Of a stretch of 64,000 nt of DNA, positions 11,919-23,934 are shown piece by piece. Source of the stretch: Loxodes magnus (Eukaryota; Ciliophora; Karyorelictea; Loxodida; Loxodidae); NCBI GenBank assembly GCA_946699065.1, contig CAMPDV010002454.1, forward strand, positions 1-64,000, written 5' to 3'. Below the pieces are notes generated by a model. The model did not search any database. It was given only the letters and a program-made list of their open reading frames with translations, and had not been told where the DNA came from. The translations under genes were made by a program, and so were the position numbers. Within the stretch, counting starts at the first letter, position 1, and each line of letters begins with the position of its first letter.

Positions 11919-14505
11919 TCAAATATATCTTTTGCTTGACGGGCTTATTTCAAAATCTATTTCATCTTTTTTCTTTCCAATTTCTTCCTTTCCATTAAAA
12001 AATTTTTATTCTTTTGATCTTTTTTTTAAAATTTTGAAAATATTTAATAGATTTATTGCTACAACTAATTTTCAAGTTTCTTAAGTTACTAAAGATGGCA
12101 TATGGAACTTTTTCTTTTTAATTGTATAGTGGAAATATTTCTTTAGTTAAAATTTTGCTTTTTCTTATATCTAGCCAATTTAAATTCTTACCAAATTATA
12201 TTATTTAAATTATCTCTTAGTCACTAAGATTAATATGCTTGAGCGTTAAATATTTCAATTTTTTCATTGCCAAAATTTTATTTATTCAGTTAAAATCAGA
12301 CTCTATCTTAAGTTTATTTAAAAATAAGCTCTCTAAATCTAAACAATTTACCCATATAGTTTTAAGTACTTAGCCCTGTATTTTCTACATATTGCCCAAA
12401 CCTATTATTCTTAGATTTTTACAACCTTGAAAGACTGCAATTAAAGTTTCGTTTTGAACTAAATTCATTTAACAGATACTTAAACGCTTATAATTTTTTC
12501 CGTAAGCTCCTATTTACTCAATAGCAGAATTTGAGATACAATTTAAACCATAAAGATGTAAAGTTTATAAATTAGGAATATTTGCTATTAACATTACAAA
12601 GTTTAGATCAGAAATAGAGCATTACACTAAACTTAGCGATTAAAGTTTTATAATTTGCTAATTCATAAAATCATAAAAAGTATTTCTTTTCTAATTACTT
12701 TATGGTATATTAAAATTAAGAAATCCATTAAAAACTTGATCTGACTGATTTTCCAGTTCTAAGTTAAATGTGCTTATATTAGGACATAGGTACAAAAATT
12801 TTTCGATTTGTTCATTTTTATTTATTTTGATAGTTTGAATTTATTCCCCCTTCTTTTGTAAAAAATTTTATAACTTTTTCATATTTTATATCTTTACTTT
12901 TTATTTTCAAAAATTTTAAATTCAGATTTAAGCAGAACTTATTTAAGAATGTTCCTTAGATTTTTTTAAAATATGGATATTTACAATAAATACTTAAGCT
13001 CTCCAATTTTATTAAATTTTTGAGGAAATGTAGATCTTCATCATTAAAAATCTCCTTCTAATTTTAAAATTTTCAAACTGTTTGGTAAAAAGTTAGGAAT
13101 AATAAACTAACTTAAGTAGCTTTTTAATTAAAATTCTAATAACTTATTATTTCTCAAGGCTTTCAAATCTTCTTACTGTCTGAATAAAATTGATCTGTAA
13201 AGATCAATTTGTACTTAATCGCATAATCTTTAGGAAAATTATTTCATATCTACAATTATTTTTTATACATCACAATGAGATATTGAATTAAAAGTTCATT
13301 CCAATTTATTTTTGATACGAGATTTATCTCCATTAAAGTGTTTAATTTTTATTATATTCAATTCATAATTATAATTGTAGAAGTCTCTACTTACTTATTA
13401 CAGAATGGAAATTTCTTTGACTGTTAGAAATTTTACAATTATTTTAAAAACATTTTTATTTAATTTTTATATTGATTTGAGGAGTTTTTATTTGTTTAAT
13501 TTTTTCGTTTGCTAAATTGACATTTTCAAATATAGACTCCTAGCCATTAAATACTGTTCCATCCGTATACAATAATTTTCCATTTCCTGTTATTTAGTAA
13601 TTATCAAAATAGCCTTCATAATATATCCCATCGTTTCACTTTAAACTTCCATATCCTTATCATTAATTATCTTCTCATTCGCCTTAGTAAAATGCTCCGT
13701 TTTAAAATTAGAATTTTCCCTTGCCATTCTTTATTCCTTGTTTTCATTTTCCTTCATAATAATTTCCATTTTTAAATATGTATTTTCCTTCTCCTTAATA
13801 TTTATTTTAAAATCATTCTCCAATGTATTTATCGCCATTTTTATATTTAAAAAACCCCAATTCCTTATTTTTTCCCTAAAATTCATTATCCTTTATATGA
13901 TTCGCCGTTTTTGTATTAAAAATGTCCTTATCCATTTTTTTTTATCCTAGTATCAAGATCCTTTATAAATATCACCATTTTTTGTATAAAAAAATGCCTT
14001 TACCCTATTTGAAACCTTTTACTCATTATCCTTTGTATTGATATGAAGTTTCATATGAATAAATTCCTTTTCCTTTTCCTTTATTTTTATTGTTATTTTC
14101 TTAACCTGGACCTTAATCTATATTCAGTTTAACATTTTTTTAATTTTCTTCTTTTTATTTCTAATTTGTTCCTCTTTCTTATTCATTCTTCAAAAAAGGT
14201 TCTTTGGTTTCTTACAATATATTATCAAATAAAAATTAGTTTTATATTTCTTAATCCTTTCAATTTAAATCTTTTTTATTCTTCTGCTACTATTTTTCTA
14301 TTTATGTAATTCTATATTCTTTTTTATATGTATGGAATTCAAAATTTTCAAAAGAATCAATAATTTATTCTTATTCTATCTATACGCTTTATAAGTTTTG
14401 CTATATTTCATTTTTATTTGGCATTTATTATTCTTCTATTTAGATTTCTTCCTGTTAATTTTTCTCAATTTATTTTTTCTCATCTATTTCTTAATTTGGC
14501 ATCAT
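11919..14505 (-). CDS. MORN-repeat / leucine-rich-repeat protein (left-arm copy, more intact)
   Basis: Minus strand from two adjacent ATGs at 14505/14502; about 860 codons. Residues ~1-130 are polar and Gln/Glu/Lys-rich. Residues ~150-330 form about eight MORN repeats (for example YKNGDKYIGEW, GEGKYIFKNG), with TGA at nearly every MORN Trp. A linker follows, then from ~470 an LRR-like region (LKILKLEGDF, LESLSIYCKY, LQTLHLYGLN, LKYLTLKRIN). MORN repeats bind membranes or act as scaffolds; LRRs bind proteins. Unlike its mirror, the MORN and LRR parts stay in frame near 13232, where this copy has two C bases instead of three. It ends SSKRYI and then TGA at 11919-11921, which could be the stop. 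Confidence 0.75.
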
Positions 14506-14509
14506 TTTA

Positions 14510-15350
14510 AAATTATAATTTTAATTTTCTTGGCTTTTAAAAATAAAAAAATTGTATTTATTTTACTGAAATTTTAGTTATAAGTTATCAATATAAAAAA
14601 GTAAATTTTAAATATGAAAATAAATTTTTGATTATTTTTGATTATATTCGTTATAAAATTTTTTAATTTGGATTTTAAAATTTAATCTTTTAATAATCTA
14701 ATAATATTAGAAGCTTATTAAACTTTAAAATTATTTGGATATAAGAAATATTTTCAAAAATGACAATAATATATTATTCTAAAATTTTTAAATAACCAGT
14801 TTAAAATTAAATAATAATTTAAACTATTTATACTTAGGATTTTATAAATAAATAATCCATTTTATTTATGTTATCTTTTAAATTCTGTATAAATTAAAAA
14901 TAAATGCCTAGTAATAGAGATATTATATATTTCATTTTCTTCAATAAATAATTTACTTTAATACTTTATAAATAAGTATTTTGCTATTTAATTTGATTTT
15001 CTTATTCGTAAGAATTAAAAATTACATATAATTTGATAAGGTAGAAATAAATCTAGTATTTTATAAATTTCTGTATAGAATCAAAATTATTTTATTTTCT
15101 ATTATAATTAAATACAAAAAGTAACTCCTTTAATTAAGAAATTAATTTTAGATATATTTAAACCAGATAAGAAAAATTATACAATCAATATCAGTATGTA
15201 AACTAAAATTATTATAAATGCTAAATTATAATAAAATGGAACCTAAGAAACACTTAACCTAAAATTTATCTTTTTCTAACTAAAAATAAGATACTATAAT
15301 TGGGGTTTTATTTTTATAGGCTGAGAATAAAAAATTTTAGAACGCAGTGC
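14510..15350. other. AT-rich intergenic region
   Basis: Upstream region of the MORN-LRR gene on the left arm. No element, repeat or RNA gene recognised. Mirrored at 60.0-60.84 kb. Confidence 0.4.
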
Positions 15351-15404
15351 AGTAACTAATTTAGTAAATAAGTAGCCTAAATATAAAAAACAATTAGCTC
15401 CAAA

Positions 15405-16025
15405 ATGATAATAAAATACTGAACATGGAAATGAGCTTAAAAGCCTCAACACATCTATTTAATCAAGAAATTAAGAGGAAAGAAGAAGAAATTCGAAATA
15501 TCAATTAAATAAATCACTAGCAAGCTATAATTAATGCTATGCACGATCAACGGAGATTGAATAATCAAATTTAAATATTATTCAAGCATAATAATAATAG
15601 AAAATCAATTAAGAAATAAAAAGAAAACCAGCTATATGCTCATTCTGTAGAAAAATAAGGCAAGTAAAAAAAAACAGTTGGAAATACCATAAATTTCAAA
15701 AGTATGAAAATAAAAATCCTGAAAAAAATCTAGTCAAGGTTTATTGTATATTCGAAGGTGAGTTATATAGAAGAAAAATGATTGGCAGAGAAAAATTACT
15801 CAAAAAAATAGTAGATGCTCAAAAAAGAAGAAACAAGCAAATGTTTGGAAAGGACTGAGATTGGAACGGGATGTCTTCCGTGGTAAATGCCAGATTAGCA
15901 GCCACAAATATGTTATTTAAGAATATGAATCAGGTGAAGAAGTGGACGATTTCAACGAATCTTACAATGACTTCTAAACTTTTTTATAAAAAAAATACGT
16001 GACAAGCCAAATAAAGGAGAAGTAA
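15405..16025 (+). mobile_element. Zinc-knuckle element, family C, copy 1 (left arm)
   Basis: Plus strand. A coiled-coil N-terminus (MEMSLKAS..., EIKRKEEEIRNIN) starts near 15426. A CSFCRK half-knuckle lies near 15636. The conserved C-terminal domain follows: YCIFEGELYRRKM, DAQKRRNKQ, FGKDWDWN, then after a -1 shift near 15885 QISSHKYVIQEY and DDFNESYNDF. The element at 37.7-38.5 kb shows the same domain (FCKDWDCNKIP, GRYVIKKINP). Three frame blocks are needed. A second copy lies at 20767. No enzymatic motif is visible. Confidence 0.55.
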
Positions 16026-16029
16026 AATT

Positions 16030-16590
16030 AATAATATATCTTATAAATATTATATTATAATAAAAAAAATAAATATTAAATAATTTTTTAACATTTTTTA
16101 ATTATAACAATATTGTTTTTAAACATTTAAATAATTAAAATAAATTTAGAATAAATTATTTAAGAGCTTTTAAATTAAGATGTTATCCAAATTAGAAAAA
16201 AAATTAAAAAGATTCTTTAAAAATATAAATATATCAAAAAAATTGTTAAAAACTTCCTTTAATTTAAAATTTTTTTAATACATTTAGTTTAAATAAATGT
16301 AAAAAATTAAAATTAAAAACTAAACAAAATTTAAAATTTTTTATAAAATAACGTAAATCATAATTACTAAAACTTTATTTTTTTCAGGAAATAAAAACAG
16401 CAAATATATTTCTCATAACAATTTATATTCTATAAATAAATATCTTATAAAAATTAAAAAAAAATGAATTCCTACTTTTTTTATAAATTATAATTAAATT
16501 TAATAAAAAATAAATAAGATTATTACTTTAAATATTCTTGAATGAGAAATTTTAATTTATTTTAAATTTTAAATTTTATTTATTTAAACT
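16030..16590. other. AT-rich spacer, nothing recognised
   Basis: Lies between the family C element and the 3' end of K2. No feature seen; mirrored at 58.77-59.32 kb. Confidence 0.4.
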
Positions 16591-16599
16591 AAGTTTTAA

Positions 16600-17544
16600 A
16601 CAAAATTTTTTCTCTTTTCACAATATCTTCCTCCATTTTTTATTTTTAATATCAAAACTAAATAAATCACTATATAAGTTGTATTAAAACACAAAATTTC
16701 CACTTAAAATTGGTTGGATAAAGCTATGATTATTTTCTGGATATTTTTAGTTCAGTCTCACAATTGTTTTTAAATCAAATTGCAAAGAATCAAGGTAACC
16801 ATATCCATTCTAAAAGATAAAAAATACTTTAGATTAGGGATATAAATCGCTAAAGTAGATGCTTTCTTATATATTTTTAAATCTTACGTTTTTCATTTGT
16901 TAATCCTAAAATCATACATTTAAATTATATTCACATAATCACTTTGATTCTTATTAATTCCACCAAAAAAATAAATTTTTAAACTGTTCTAATCACACCC
17001 AAATTATGTTACTGGAGTTTTAATTGACTTAATAGTAGTAAAAATTTTATTTTTCATGTCAAATACTTCTCATTCTGATGCATTTGTTTCATTATGATTA
17101 AAGCTTTTTATTCCTTAAATTATGAAAATTAAGTTCTTCCTTGTCAAAATTTGTTTTATGAAAATATCTCCCAAATTACATATTGTATTCTAGAGATCTT
17201 TTATTAAAGTTATAAAAAGTGAAACAATTTTAATTTTTGTTTTCTCCTCCTGAAATAAGTAAAGCTTAATTGAAAATCTACTCAATTTAAGTGAAAACGT
17301 AAAAAGTTTTTTTATATTAATTTGCTCTTCTCTAATTTAGTTATTTTTTATATCATATGTCTTAAGTTTATTGGAACTATCTTTAATTGTAGAGAAGTTG
17401 ACATATTTCAATACCTGTAAGATTAAGACATATTTAAAATTATGTGACTCCTATTCCTATTTTCCCAAAAAGTCTGTCTTTTTTGAAATTCATATATTTT
17501 TTTATAATTTTTATCAAATATAAAAGATTTAAGATTGGATTCAT
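16600..17544 (-). CDS. Kelch-like repeat protein K2 (left-arm copy)
   Basis: Minus strand from ATG 17544. Blocks seen: LFGKIGIGV-type motif, VFTQIEQIFNQ, LLISGGENKNQ near 17265, EVFDMKNK near 17050, YFFGGINKNQSDY near 16965, and MYDFRINKWK near 16910. In the A-run near 17300 this copy keeps the frame that its mirror loses. It has one extra G near 17137 that breaks the frame the mirror keeps. Between the two arms an unbroken version of that part of the gene is therefore represented. Role inferred only as an interaction propeller. Confidence 0.6.
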
Positions 17545-17559
17545 CTTTTTCGATTATAA

Positions 17560-18355
17560 CTTATTATAAAAGATCTAAATAAAAAAGTGAAGTAGAAACT
17601 TTATAAATGAAAAAGTTAAAATTATATTATATTTTTAATTAAATTAATATTGCTAGTCAAATAATTTATATAAATTAATATTTATTACATTAAAATAAAA
17701 TTTAATTACATTTTTTAAAAATACATTATGAATTTTGAATCAGAAAACATTTAAATAATTATGACTTTTTAAATCATTTTTATGTTATTGAAAAATAAAT
17801 TTATTTCTATAATTTTTTTATTTAATAATAAATTTTTTTTCAATTAATTCGTTATATTTAAAAAATAATTTTACTTTTAATGAAACAAACTGATAGAAAC
17901 TTTATAGATTTAAACTTAAATTAAAATGCTAAATGATTTTTAAAACTTATTTATAAATAAATGAAGATTAATATTACAGAATTATATTAAATATACTAAT
18001 TTCAAATATTTAAGCTTTTAAATTCTGTAGAAAATTTTACTCTCATAAAATAGACTGAAATATGTTTGAAGATATTATTAAGTTAAATAATTTTTCCATT
18101 TTTATCTTATTTTTTATTTTAACAGTATAAAAATTTAATTTATTAATTAAAATAGTTTGAATAAATTAAATTATTTATCTTTCTTTTTTTCTTTCTAAAT
18201 TTTGAAAATTTAATTAGATCATTTTATTAATTATACATTTTAGATATTAATTTTTGCAATTTTAGAAAATTATGAAAATTAATATTTTTAAAAAAGTTTT
18301 AAGAAATTTTCTAAAATTTTAAAGCACATGAATGATATAACATTTTATTAAATAA
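17560..18355. other. AT-rich intergenic region
   Basis: Between divergently oriented K2 and a family A element. It probably holds the K2 promoter. No signal is recognised; mirrored at 57.0-57.8 kb. Confidence 0.4.
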
Positions 18356-18358
18356 AAA

Positions 18359-19204
18359 ATGGCTTCTAAGATATAACAGAACTTTGAACAAAATATTTAA
18401 ACAGGAAAATTCTCTAAAAAATAAAAAAGCCAAATAATTACAATGAGTGAAAGTGAGAAATATGATTGATATGACGAACATTAACCACTTGGAAATCCAG
18501 AACTAAAAAAACTTCCGATACAAGCTCAAATAGAAATATTATCTAAGTCATTAAAAGAGTTTATGTTCAAAAATAGATACCTCACTGATAAAGTAGAAAA
18601 ATTAGAAAAACTAGTAACGTCTTTACTTGAGAAACAATATTAATCATCATAAGAAATAGAAAACAAACTGGAACAAAGAATTCTTTAAATTTAATAATAA
18701 ATTCAGGTAACGCCATTTTCGTTTTAACAGAATTAATCAGATCTTATGGAAATAGAAAATGAAGCCCCAAATTAAAATAAACAGTAAACGTTTATTTAAA
18801 ATAATTAGTAAATTTATATTAAGTAAGTGTTACAGAAATAATAGTTTAAAAGAAGAATGAAATGCTACGTGTGCAATAAATAACACTAATGAAAATACTG
18901 CTACTAACTAAGCGAAATTTAAAGAAAGAATAAATAAGATATTTTTAGAAAACTATTTAAGATATATCCAACATAAAGTGGAAAAATTTATAGAAAAAAT
19001 TCTTTAATTCAAATCTTAATCCTTGGATAAATAATTAGGAACGCTAAGTGCAAGACCAAAACTATTCAGAAAATTAAAGGATGGTGCACTAATGAAGTGC
19101 TACACCGCCTAACCTAGTAGGAATTCAAGACAAACTAATGGAGACAAGCTGATAGAATAGGTCAGATGGCTGACTACTAAGGCTTTAACAAAGCTTTTTA
19201 ACTT
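18359..19204 (+). mobile_element. Zinc-knuckle element, family A (left arm, outer copy)
   Basis: Plus strand, one open frame from ATG 18359 for about 280 codons with no break. The N-terminus reads MASKIQQNFEQNIQTGKFS. A coiled coil follows (residues ~45-120, LTDKVEKLEKLVTSLLEK). DLMEIENEAP is the MEIE motif. The knuckle near residue 165 is CYVCNKQHQWKYC, a C-x2-C-x3-H-x4-C variant. The C-terminus includes KGWCTNEVLHRL and IGQMADYQGFNKAF. The product looks like a small RNA-binding Gag/ORF1 protein. Three more near-full copies and two partial copies are in the window. The open frame makes this the best model of an active family. Confidence 0.7.
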
Positions 19205-19289
19205 TAACTTTTATTAAATTAATTATAAATTTATAAGTTAATTTTATTTAGTTAATAATTTTATTTTTTATTTTTTAATTAATTAATTA

Positions 19290-19832
19290 AATTAGCCGTG
19301 TACCACCATTGCTTCGTTCACCACGAAAAAAAAAATTTAATTGTTAATAATAAGCTAGAAATGTTTCTAGCTTCATCTGGTCTCTTTACTTCTTATCTTC
19401 TTCTCTCCGATTTTATAATCAAAATTGATTGTCTTCACTCTTCAAATTCTTATAATTCTTCCTAAGGCTGGAGTTAGAAGGGGTTAGAGAACATTCCAAT
19501 ATTAGTGTTAAGTGACTTAATTAAGTTAATTCTTCTAATTAATAATTATTTGGGATAATGTCTTTGTTGTTTCTAATTCCTGATCAGAATAGCGACATGT
19601 AGAATCAGGATAACTCTGAAATCTAGATTTCGGTTCCCTCTAGTCGACCTCTCATATTGATAGAGAGAACCATCAAACAAATAAGGCTTATCACACAATG
19701 GGTCCTTCCTTACTTGTTTGTGGTGGCATCTATTGTAAGAGTACTTACAATGCAGACATGACTGCACCGGATTACCTACTATTACCTACTTGGTCGACTA
19801 AGAAGAAGACTGGCTTAATTGAAGTTAAGACA
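19290..19832 (-). mobile_element. Cys/His-finger element, family F (left arm)
   Basis: Minus strand. From about 19832 the frame reads LTSIKPVF, then PVQSCLHCKYSYNRCHH, CDKPYLFDGSLYQYE, and a basic segment RSTRGNRN. The Cys/His cluster C-x2-C-x6-C-H-H differs from a standard knuckle. TSIKP also occurs at the end of the family D element, linking the two. The frame continues to about 19400 through NPFQLQPQEELQEFEEW. GC is above background. It is mirrored at 55.5-56.07 kb with small changes. Function is unknown beyond likely nucleic-acid or zinc binding. Confidence 0.5.
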
Positions 19833-19849
19833 TGAATATTTTAGAATAT

Positions 19850-20600
19850 TTGGCTTCTTGCTTTCTATCATTTTTTAATGCTTAAGAATAAAGGATATAG
19901 GAGCGTTTCCTAATACCTTCAACATTTTCCATTAAGAGCTTAAATAATAGAATAGGGAAATGATTCCATATCTGAAATATATGGCAAATGGAAGAAAATT
20001 CTAAGTAAGTAGAATAAGCTACTGTAAAATCTTTCTGATAGAATAAGAGAATCTATAGGCATATTGAGTAATAGACCTTAGAAATGGTATATTTATAGAA
20101 GTAACATGTTCAAAATAAAATTTTAATAGAAGATAAACTGTGACATTAATCCTAAATCTACTAATTTGAGGACATTCTAATGATTACTTAAGAAATAAAG
20201 ACTAATATTGTCTAAAAATATAAATGATTAAATAAAAATTTAAATAAATGAGATAACTATAAGTTTGTAAAAACACGAGAACTTTATTATCCAAAATAAA
20301 AAATAAATAAAAGATAAAGAGATGTTGATAATTTAATTCTTTCAATATTTAATAAAAATTTTCCTTGCTTTCAAAAAGCTTAAAAGACAAGAGAATTAGA
20401 AGGTTTTTATTAAATAGTAATAGAGCCTACAAAAAAAGATTGGATACAGAAATTATTAATCAGATGGAGGAGCAATCATAAGCATCTTCATAAAAAATGG
20501 AAGAGAAATGAAACCTCAATAGCAAATGGATAGCTGGAACTGGTTGAAAAGTTATGAAAGAAAGCTCTTCTTAAATTTTTATTGATAATAGTAATAATAA
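19850..20600. other. Coding-like region of unknown nature (left arm)
   Basis: Plus-strand readings between 20330 and 20575 look protein-like in more than one frame (for example DWIQKLLIRWRS, SWNWLKSYERKLF). I cannot choose a frame or a family. It may belong to the family F element or be a separate decayed gene. Mirrored at 54.77-55.5 kb. Confidence 0.25.
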
Positions 20601-20766
20601 TAGCTTTCAATTTATTGAATTATTTATGAAATATGTTTTAATCGTTCTTTCATTAATATTATATTTTTAATAATATTAATTTAGTAATAATAATTTTTAT
20701 AAAAAATCATAAAATTTATGCTGTTAATTTAATTACTTTTTAAATTTAAAATCAACTAACTCCAAA

Positions 20767-21385
20767 ATGATGATAAATAGAACACAGAATTGAACTTAAT
20801 AGCCTCAAGAAATATATTTAGTCAAAAAATTAAAATAAAAGAAGAAAAAATATGGAAATTAGAAATATCAGTTAAATAAATAATGAGCAATTTATGATTA
20901 AAACTATGTATGATTCATCAGAGATTGAATAATCAAATTTAAATATTATTCAAACATAAAATAATAGATAATTAATCAAGAAATAAAGAGAAGACCAATT
21001 ATACTGATTATGTAAAAAAATAGCTTCGTAAAAAAGGACTATTAGAGATACCATTAATTTCAAAATATGAAAATAAAAATTCTTAAAAAACCTAGCCAAG
21101 ATTTATTGTATATCTAAAGGTTAGTTATATAGAAGAAAAATGATTGGCAGAGAAAAATTACTCGAAAAAATAGTAGATGCTCAAAAAAGAAGAACCAATC
21201 AAATGTTTGGTAAGGACTAGGATTGGAACAAGATACTAACCATAAAAAAGACCAGATTAGCAGCCATAGATATTTTATAAAAGAATACAAACCTGAAGAG
21301 ATAATGGACGATTTCAACGAGTCTTACAATGATTTTTAAACCTTTTTATAAACTAATATATGACAAATCAAATAAAGGCATCGTC
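20767..21385 (+). mobile_element. Zinc-knuckle element, family C, copy 2 (left arm)
   Basis: Plus strand, diverged from copy 1 at 15405 but collinear with it. Conserved pieces: KYENKN, the basic region around AQKRRTNQ, DWNKILTIKK, then after a -1 shift DQISSHRYFIKEYKPEE and DDFNESYNDFQTF. The shift falls at an A-run, 21244-21250 (A AAA AAG), the same codon region as in copy 1. The knuckle Cys codons seen in copy 1 are mutated here. Probably an older, decaying copy. Confidence 0.5.
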
Positions 21386-21389
21386 ACAT

Positions 21390-21890
21390 TTATAAAATAT
21401 ATTATCTTATCTAACATCAAATTATAATATTTATTGATTTATTTTATTAAATTTTTAAAAAATTGAAGAATGAATTTAATTGAATGACATTTATTAAACT
21501 TATTTAAAATTTAAAATAATATAAAAAAGTAAAGTTTAAGCTAGTAAAAGCAATTAATAATATAACAATTACATTATTTCTTAATTTTAAATATCTTACT
21601 AATTATTAATTTAAAATTTAAAAAAGTTTAAAAGATTATATTAAATATTTCCTTCTGGATTTAATAGCTTTTTATTTAATTTTTTAGATATAAAATCTAA
21701 ATTTAAAGTTATATAAAAAACATTATATAACATAAAAATTATTAAAGCATTTAATTATTAAAGCATGAATTATTAAAAATCTTAGAATAAGAAATAAATT
21801 TTATAATTAAATGCTTTTTATTAGTTTATTTATTTATACTTTTTCTAAATTTTGTTTCTTATAGTTTAATTAAAGAAGAAATTCAATAAA
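21390..21890. other. AT-rich spacer upstream of K3
   Basis: No feature recognised. It should include the promoter of K3. Mirrored at 53.47-53.97 kb. Confidence 0.4.
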
Positions 21891-21891
21891 T

Positions 21892-22880
21892 ATGGAGAAA
21901 GAATTATCTAATCCAATTATCAAGTTCTTGTTCTTAAGAAAAATAATAAAGAAAAGAAAACATTTAGCAAATAAGTGGCTCTTTTCTAAATTTGGAATTG
22001 GATTAACGAGATATGAAATTTTATCTAATTTTCCGTTAATTAGGAAATTTTTATTTGCTTGTACTGTGAGTTCAAATTCAAACTTAAGAATATTTTATGA
22101 AATTTAAGATAAGAGATTTGATTGAGGACATATTAAGACTAAGAAAATTGATTAATATTTTACTTAAGTTGAATAAATTTATAGTCAGACTTTAATTATA
22201 TCAGGTGGAAGAAATGCAAATTAATCTCGTTTTTCTATACACTTTTAGAAGAATAATGAAGCTTTAGAGTATTAAATGTAATAAATTAGATTTTCACATA
22301 GAACTTGCTTTAACCGAAATTCTTTTATATTTATGATATCAGGTGCAAAAAAACATCTTAACATTGATATAGACGTTTTAGAATCAGAAGTTTTTAATTT
22401 TAAGAATCAATCCTTTTAATACTTAAAATAAATTTAGATTCCAGTATAAAAATTTGGTTGTGACTACTCTGATTCGTAGGTTTGAGTTTTTGGTGGAAAC
22501 AGTTATCTTAAATATGGAGGATAGAATATTATTTAATTCTATAATATTTAAAAAATGAATGAAATATGAGTGAGTCATAGTTGTTGAATAAAGCACCTAC
22601 TTCAGCTATCTTTATTCCTTAAAAGAAGTTCTTTCTTATATGAAAAAATGGATATAATGACACTAAAACTTAAATATTTGATTCTAAATTAATAATAGGA
22701 TAAAGCTAAGAATTTCCATAAAACAGCTTTAGTTTTACTTAGCCTATTTTAAGCGAATCAAATATATTTTAATTTGACGATTAAGATAAATTATATAGCT
22801 ATGATCTTAAAACTTGTAATTGGAAGGGAATAAGAAGATGACAAAACACTTTATAACATATTAATACTTAGAGGTATCCT
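21892..22880 (+). CDS. Kelch-like repeat protein K3 (left-arm copy)
   Basis: Plus strand from ATG 21892. The N-terminal basic helix FLFLRKIIKKRK is followed by LFSKFGIGLTRYEI. The frame stays open through YFTQVEQIYSQ, LIISGGRN near 22200, SHRTCFNRNSFIFMISG near 22300-22345, PVQKFGCDYSDSQVWVFGG near 22440-22500, and FYNIQKMNEIW. A one-base break near 22590 leads to KAPTSAIFIPQKKFF and LYSYDLKTCNWKGI near 22795-22830. TGA encodes Trp in VWVFGG. The break is shared by the mirror copy, so it predates or accompanies the duplication. Otherwise this is the least damaged kelch copy. Confidence 0.65.
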
Positions 22881-22889
22881 TTTACTTTT

Positions 22890-23930
22890 AAATATTCTTC
22901 TTTTAATCTAATTAAAATTAAGTAATTTTAAAGAATTTCTTGCTTCGTAAAACTTAAATTTATTTATAAAGTGTAAAACTTATTTGATTTCATAATTTAA
23001 AACTTGCTATCTATATTAATGAATTTATTGTAGTTTTTAACTTATCTTAATATTGTATTTTAAAATCTAAATTTTTTAAATTCTTTATAGTTAAGATAAG
23101 TAAAAAATAAGTAATTTAATTTTAACCATTAGGATGAAAATAAAAAAAGCATATCATTAAGTTTCTAAAAAGTTAAATAAATTTCACTATAAATTGATGG
23201 TTTATTTAAAAAATATTTGGTAACAAATTTAAGTAAAAACTCAAATTATTATTTTTCCCTATGAAATAAATTTGAATAATAATTAAATATTAATTATAAA
23301 TCATAGAACATAATCAATATATCTGAATTATGAAATTTTAAAGTTCAAAGAGTTAAATAAAGTACTTTAAATTAAGTTTAGAAGTAAAAATTTAAATTAA
23401 AGTTTGTTAGTTTGATTTCTATAAAATTTGAAAGGAATAAATATTGAAAAACATAGTTAATGTTTCATGCTATAAAGTATAAAAGAAAAAAAATTATATA
23501 AATCATTCTTGCATCCAACCTAATACTAAAAGGAATGCTGGTATCAAATTTTCTAATACTGTCTAAAAGAAAAAAAGTGTTAGAATGCATTAAATATTAT
23601 TTGATTATAAATTATTTCAGAAAACGTAAAAAAATAAAAATTTTTTTAATTTATTGAAATTATTTATAATAAAGCTAAGTTATAAAATCAAAAGATGAAA
23701 TAAACTTAAAAGATTGTCAAGAATATTTCCAAATTTACTTAAATTATAAAATAAAAAGTTTTAAAAATTTAAATTTAAATTAAATAAACTTGAATTTTAA
23801 ATTGATTCATCTTAACATTGATTTAGTTTAAATAAATTAAATTTAATAGATTTTATTTTTATTGATTCTTCTTAATTAATTTTCTTAAATTATCTTAAAA
23901 TTTAAATATTTTGCTATGAAATTAGTAAAA
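22890..23930. other. AT-rich intergenic region
   Basis: Lies between the convergent 3' ends of K3 and ZR. No repeat or gene recognised; mirrored at 51.43-52.47 kb. Confidence 0.4.
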
Positions 23931-23934
23931 AGTT

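Noticed and set aside
21114..21317. 67-codon minus ORF (mirrored at 54045-54248)
   Set aside because: Antisense of the family C C-terminal domain, which is conserved in copy 1 and at 38 kb.
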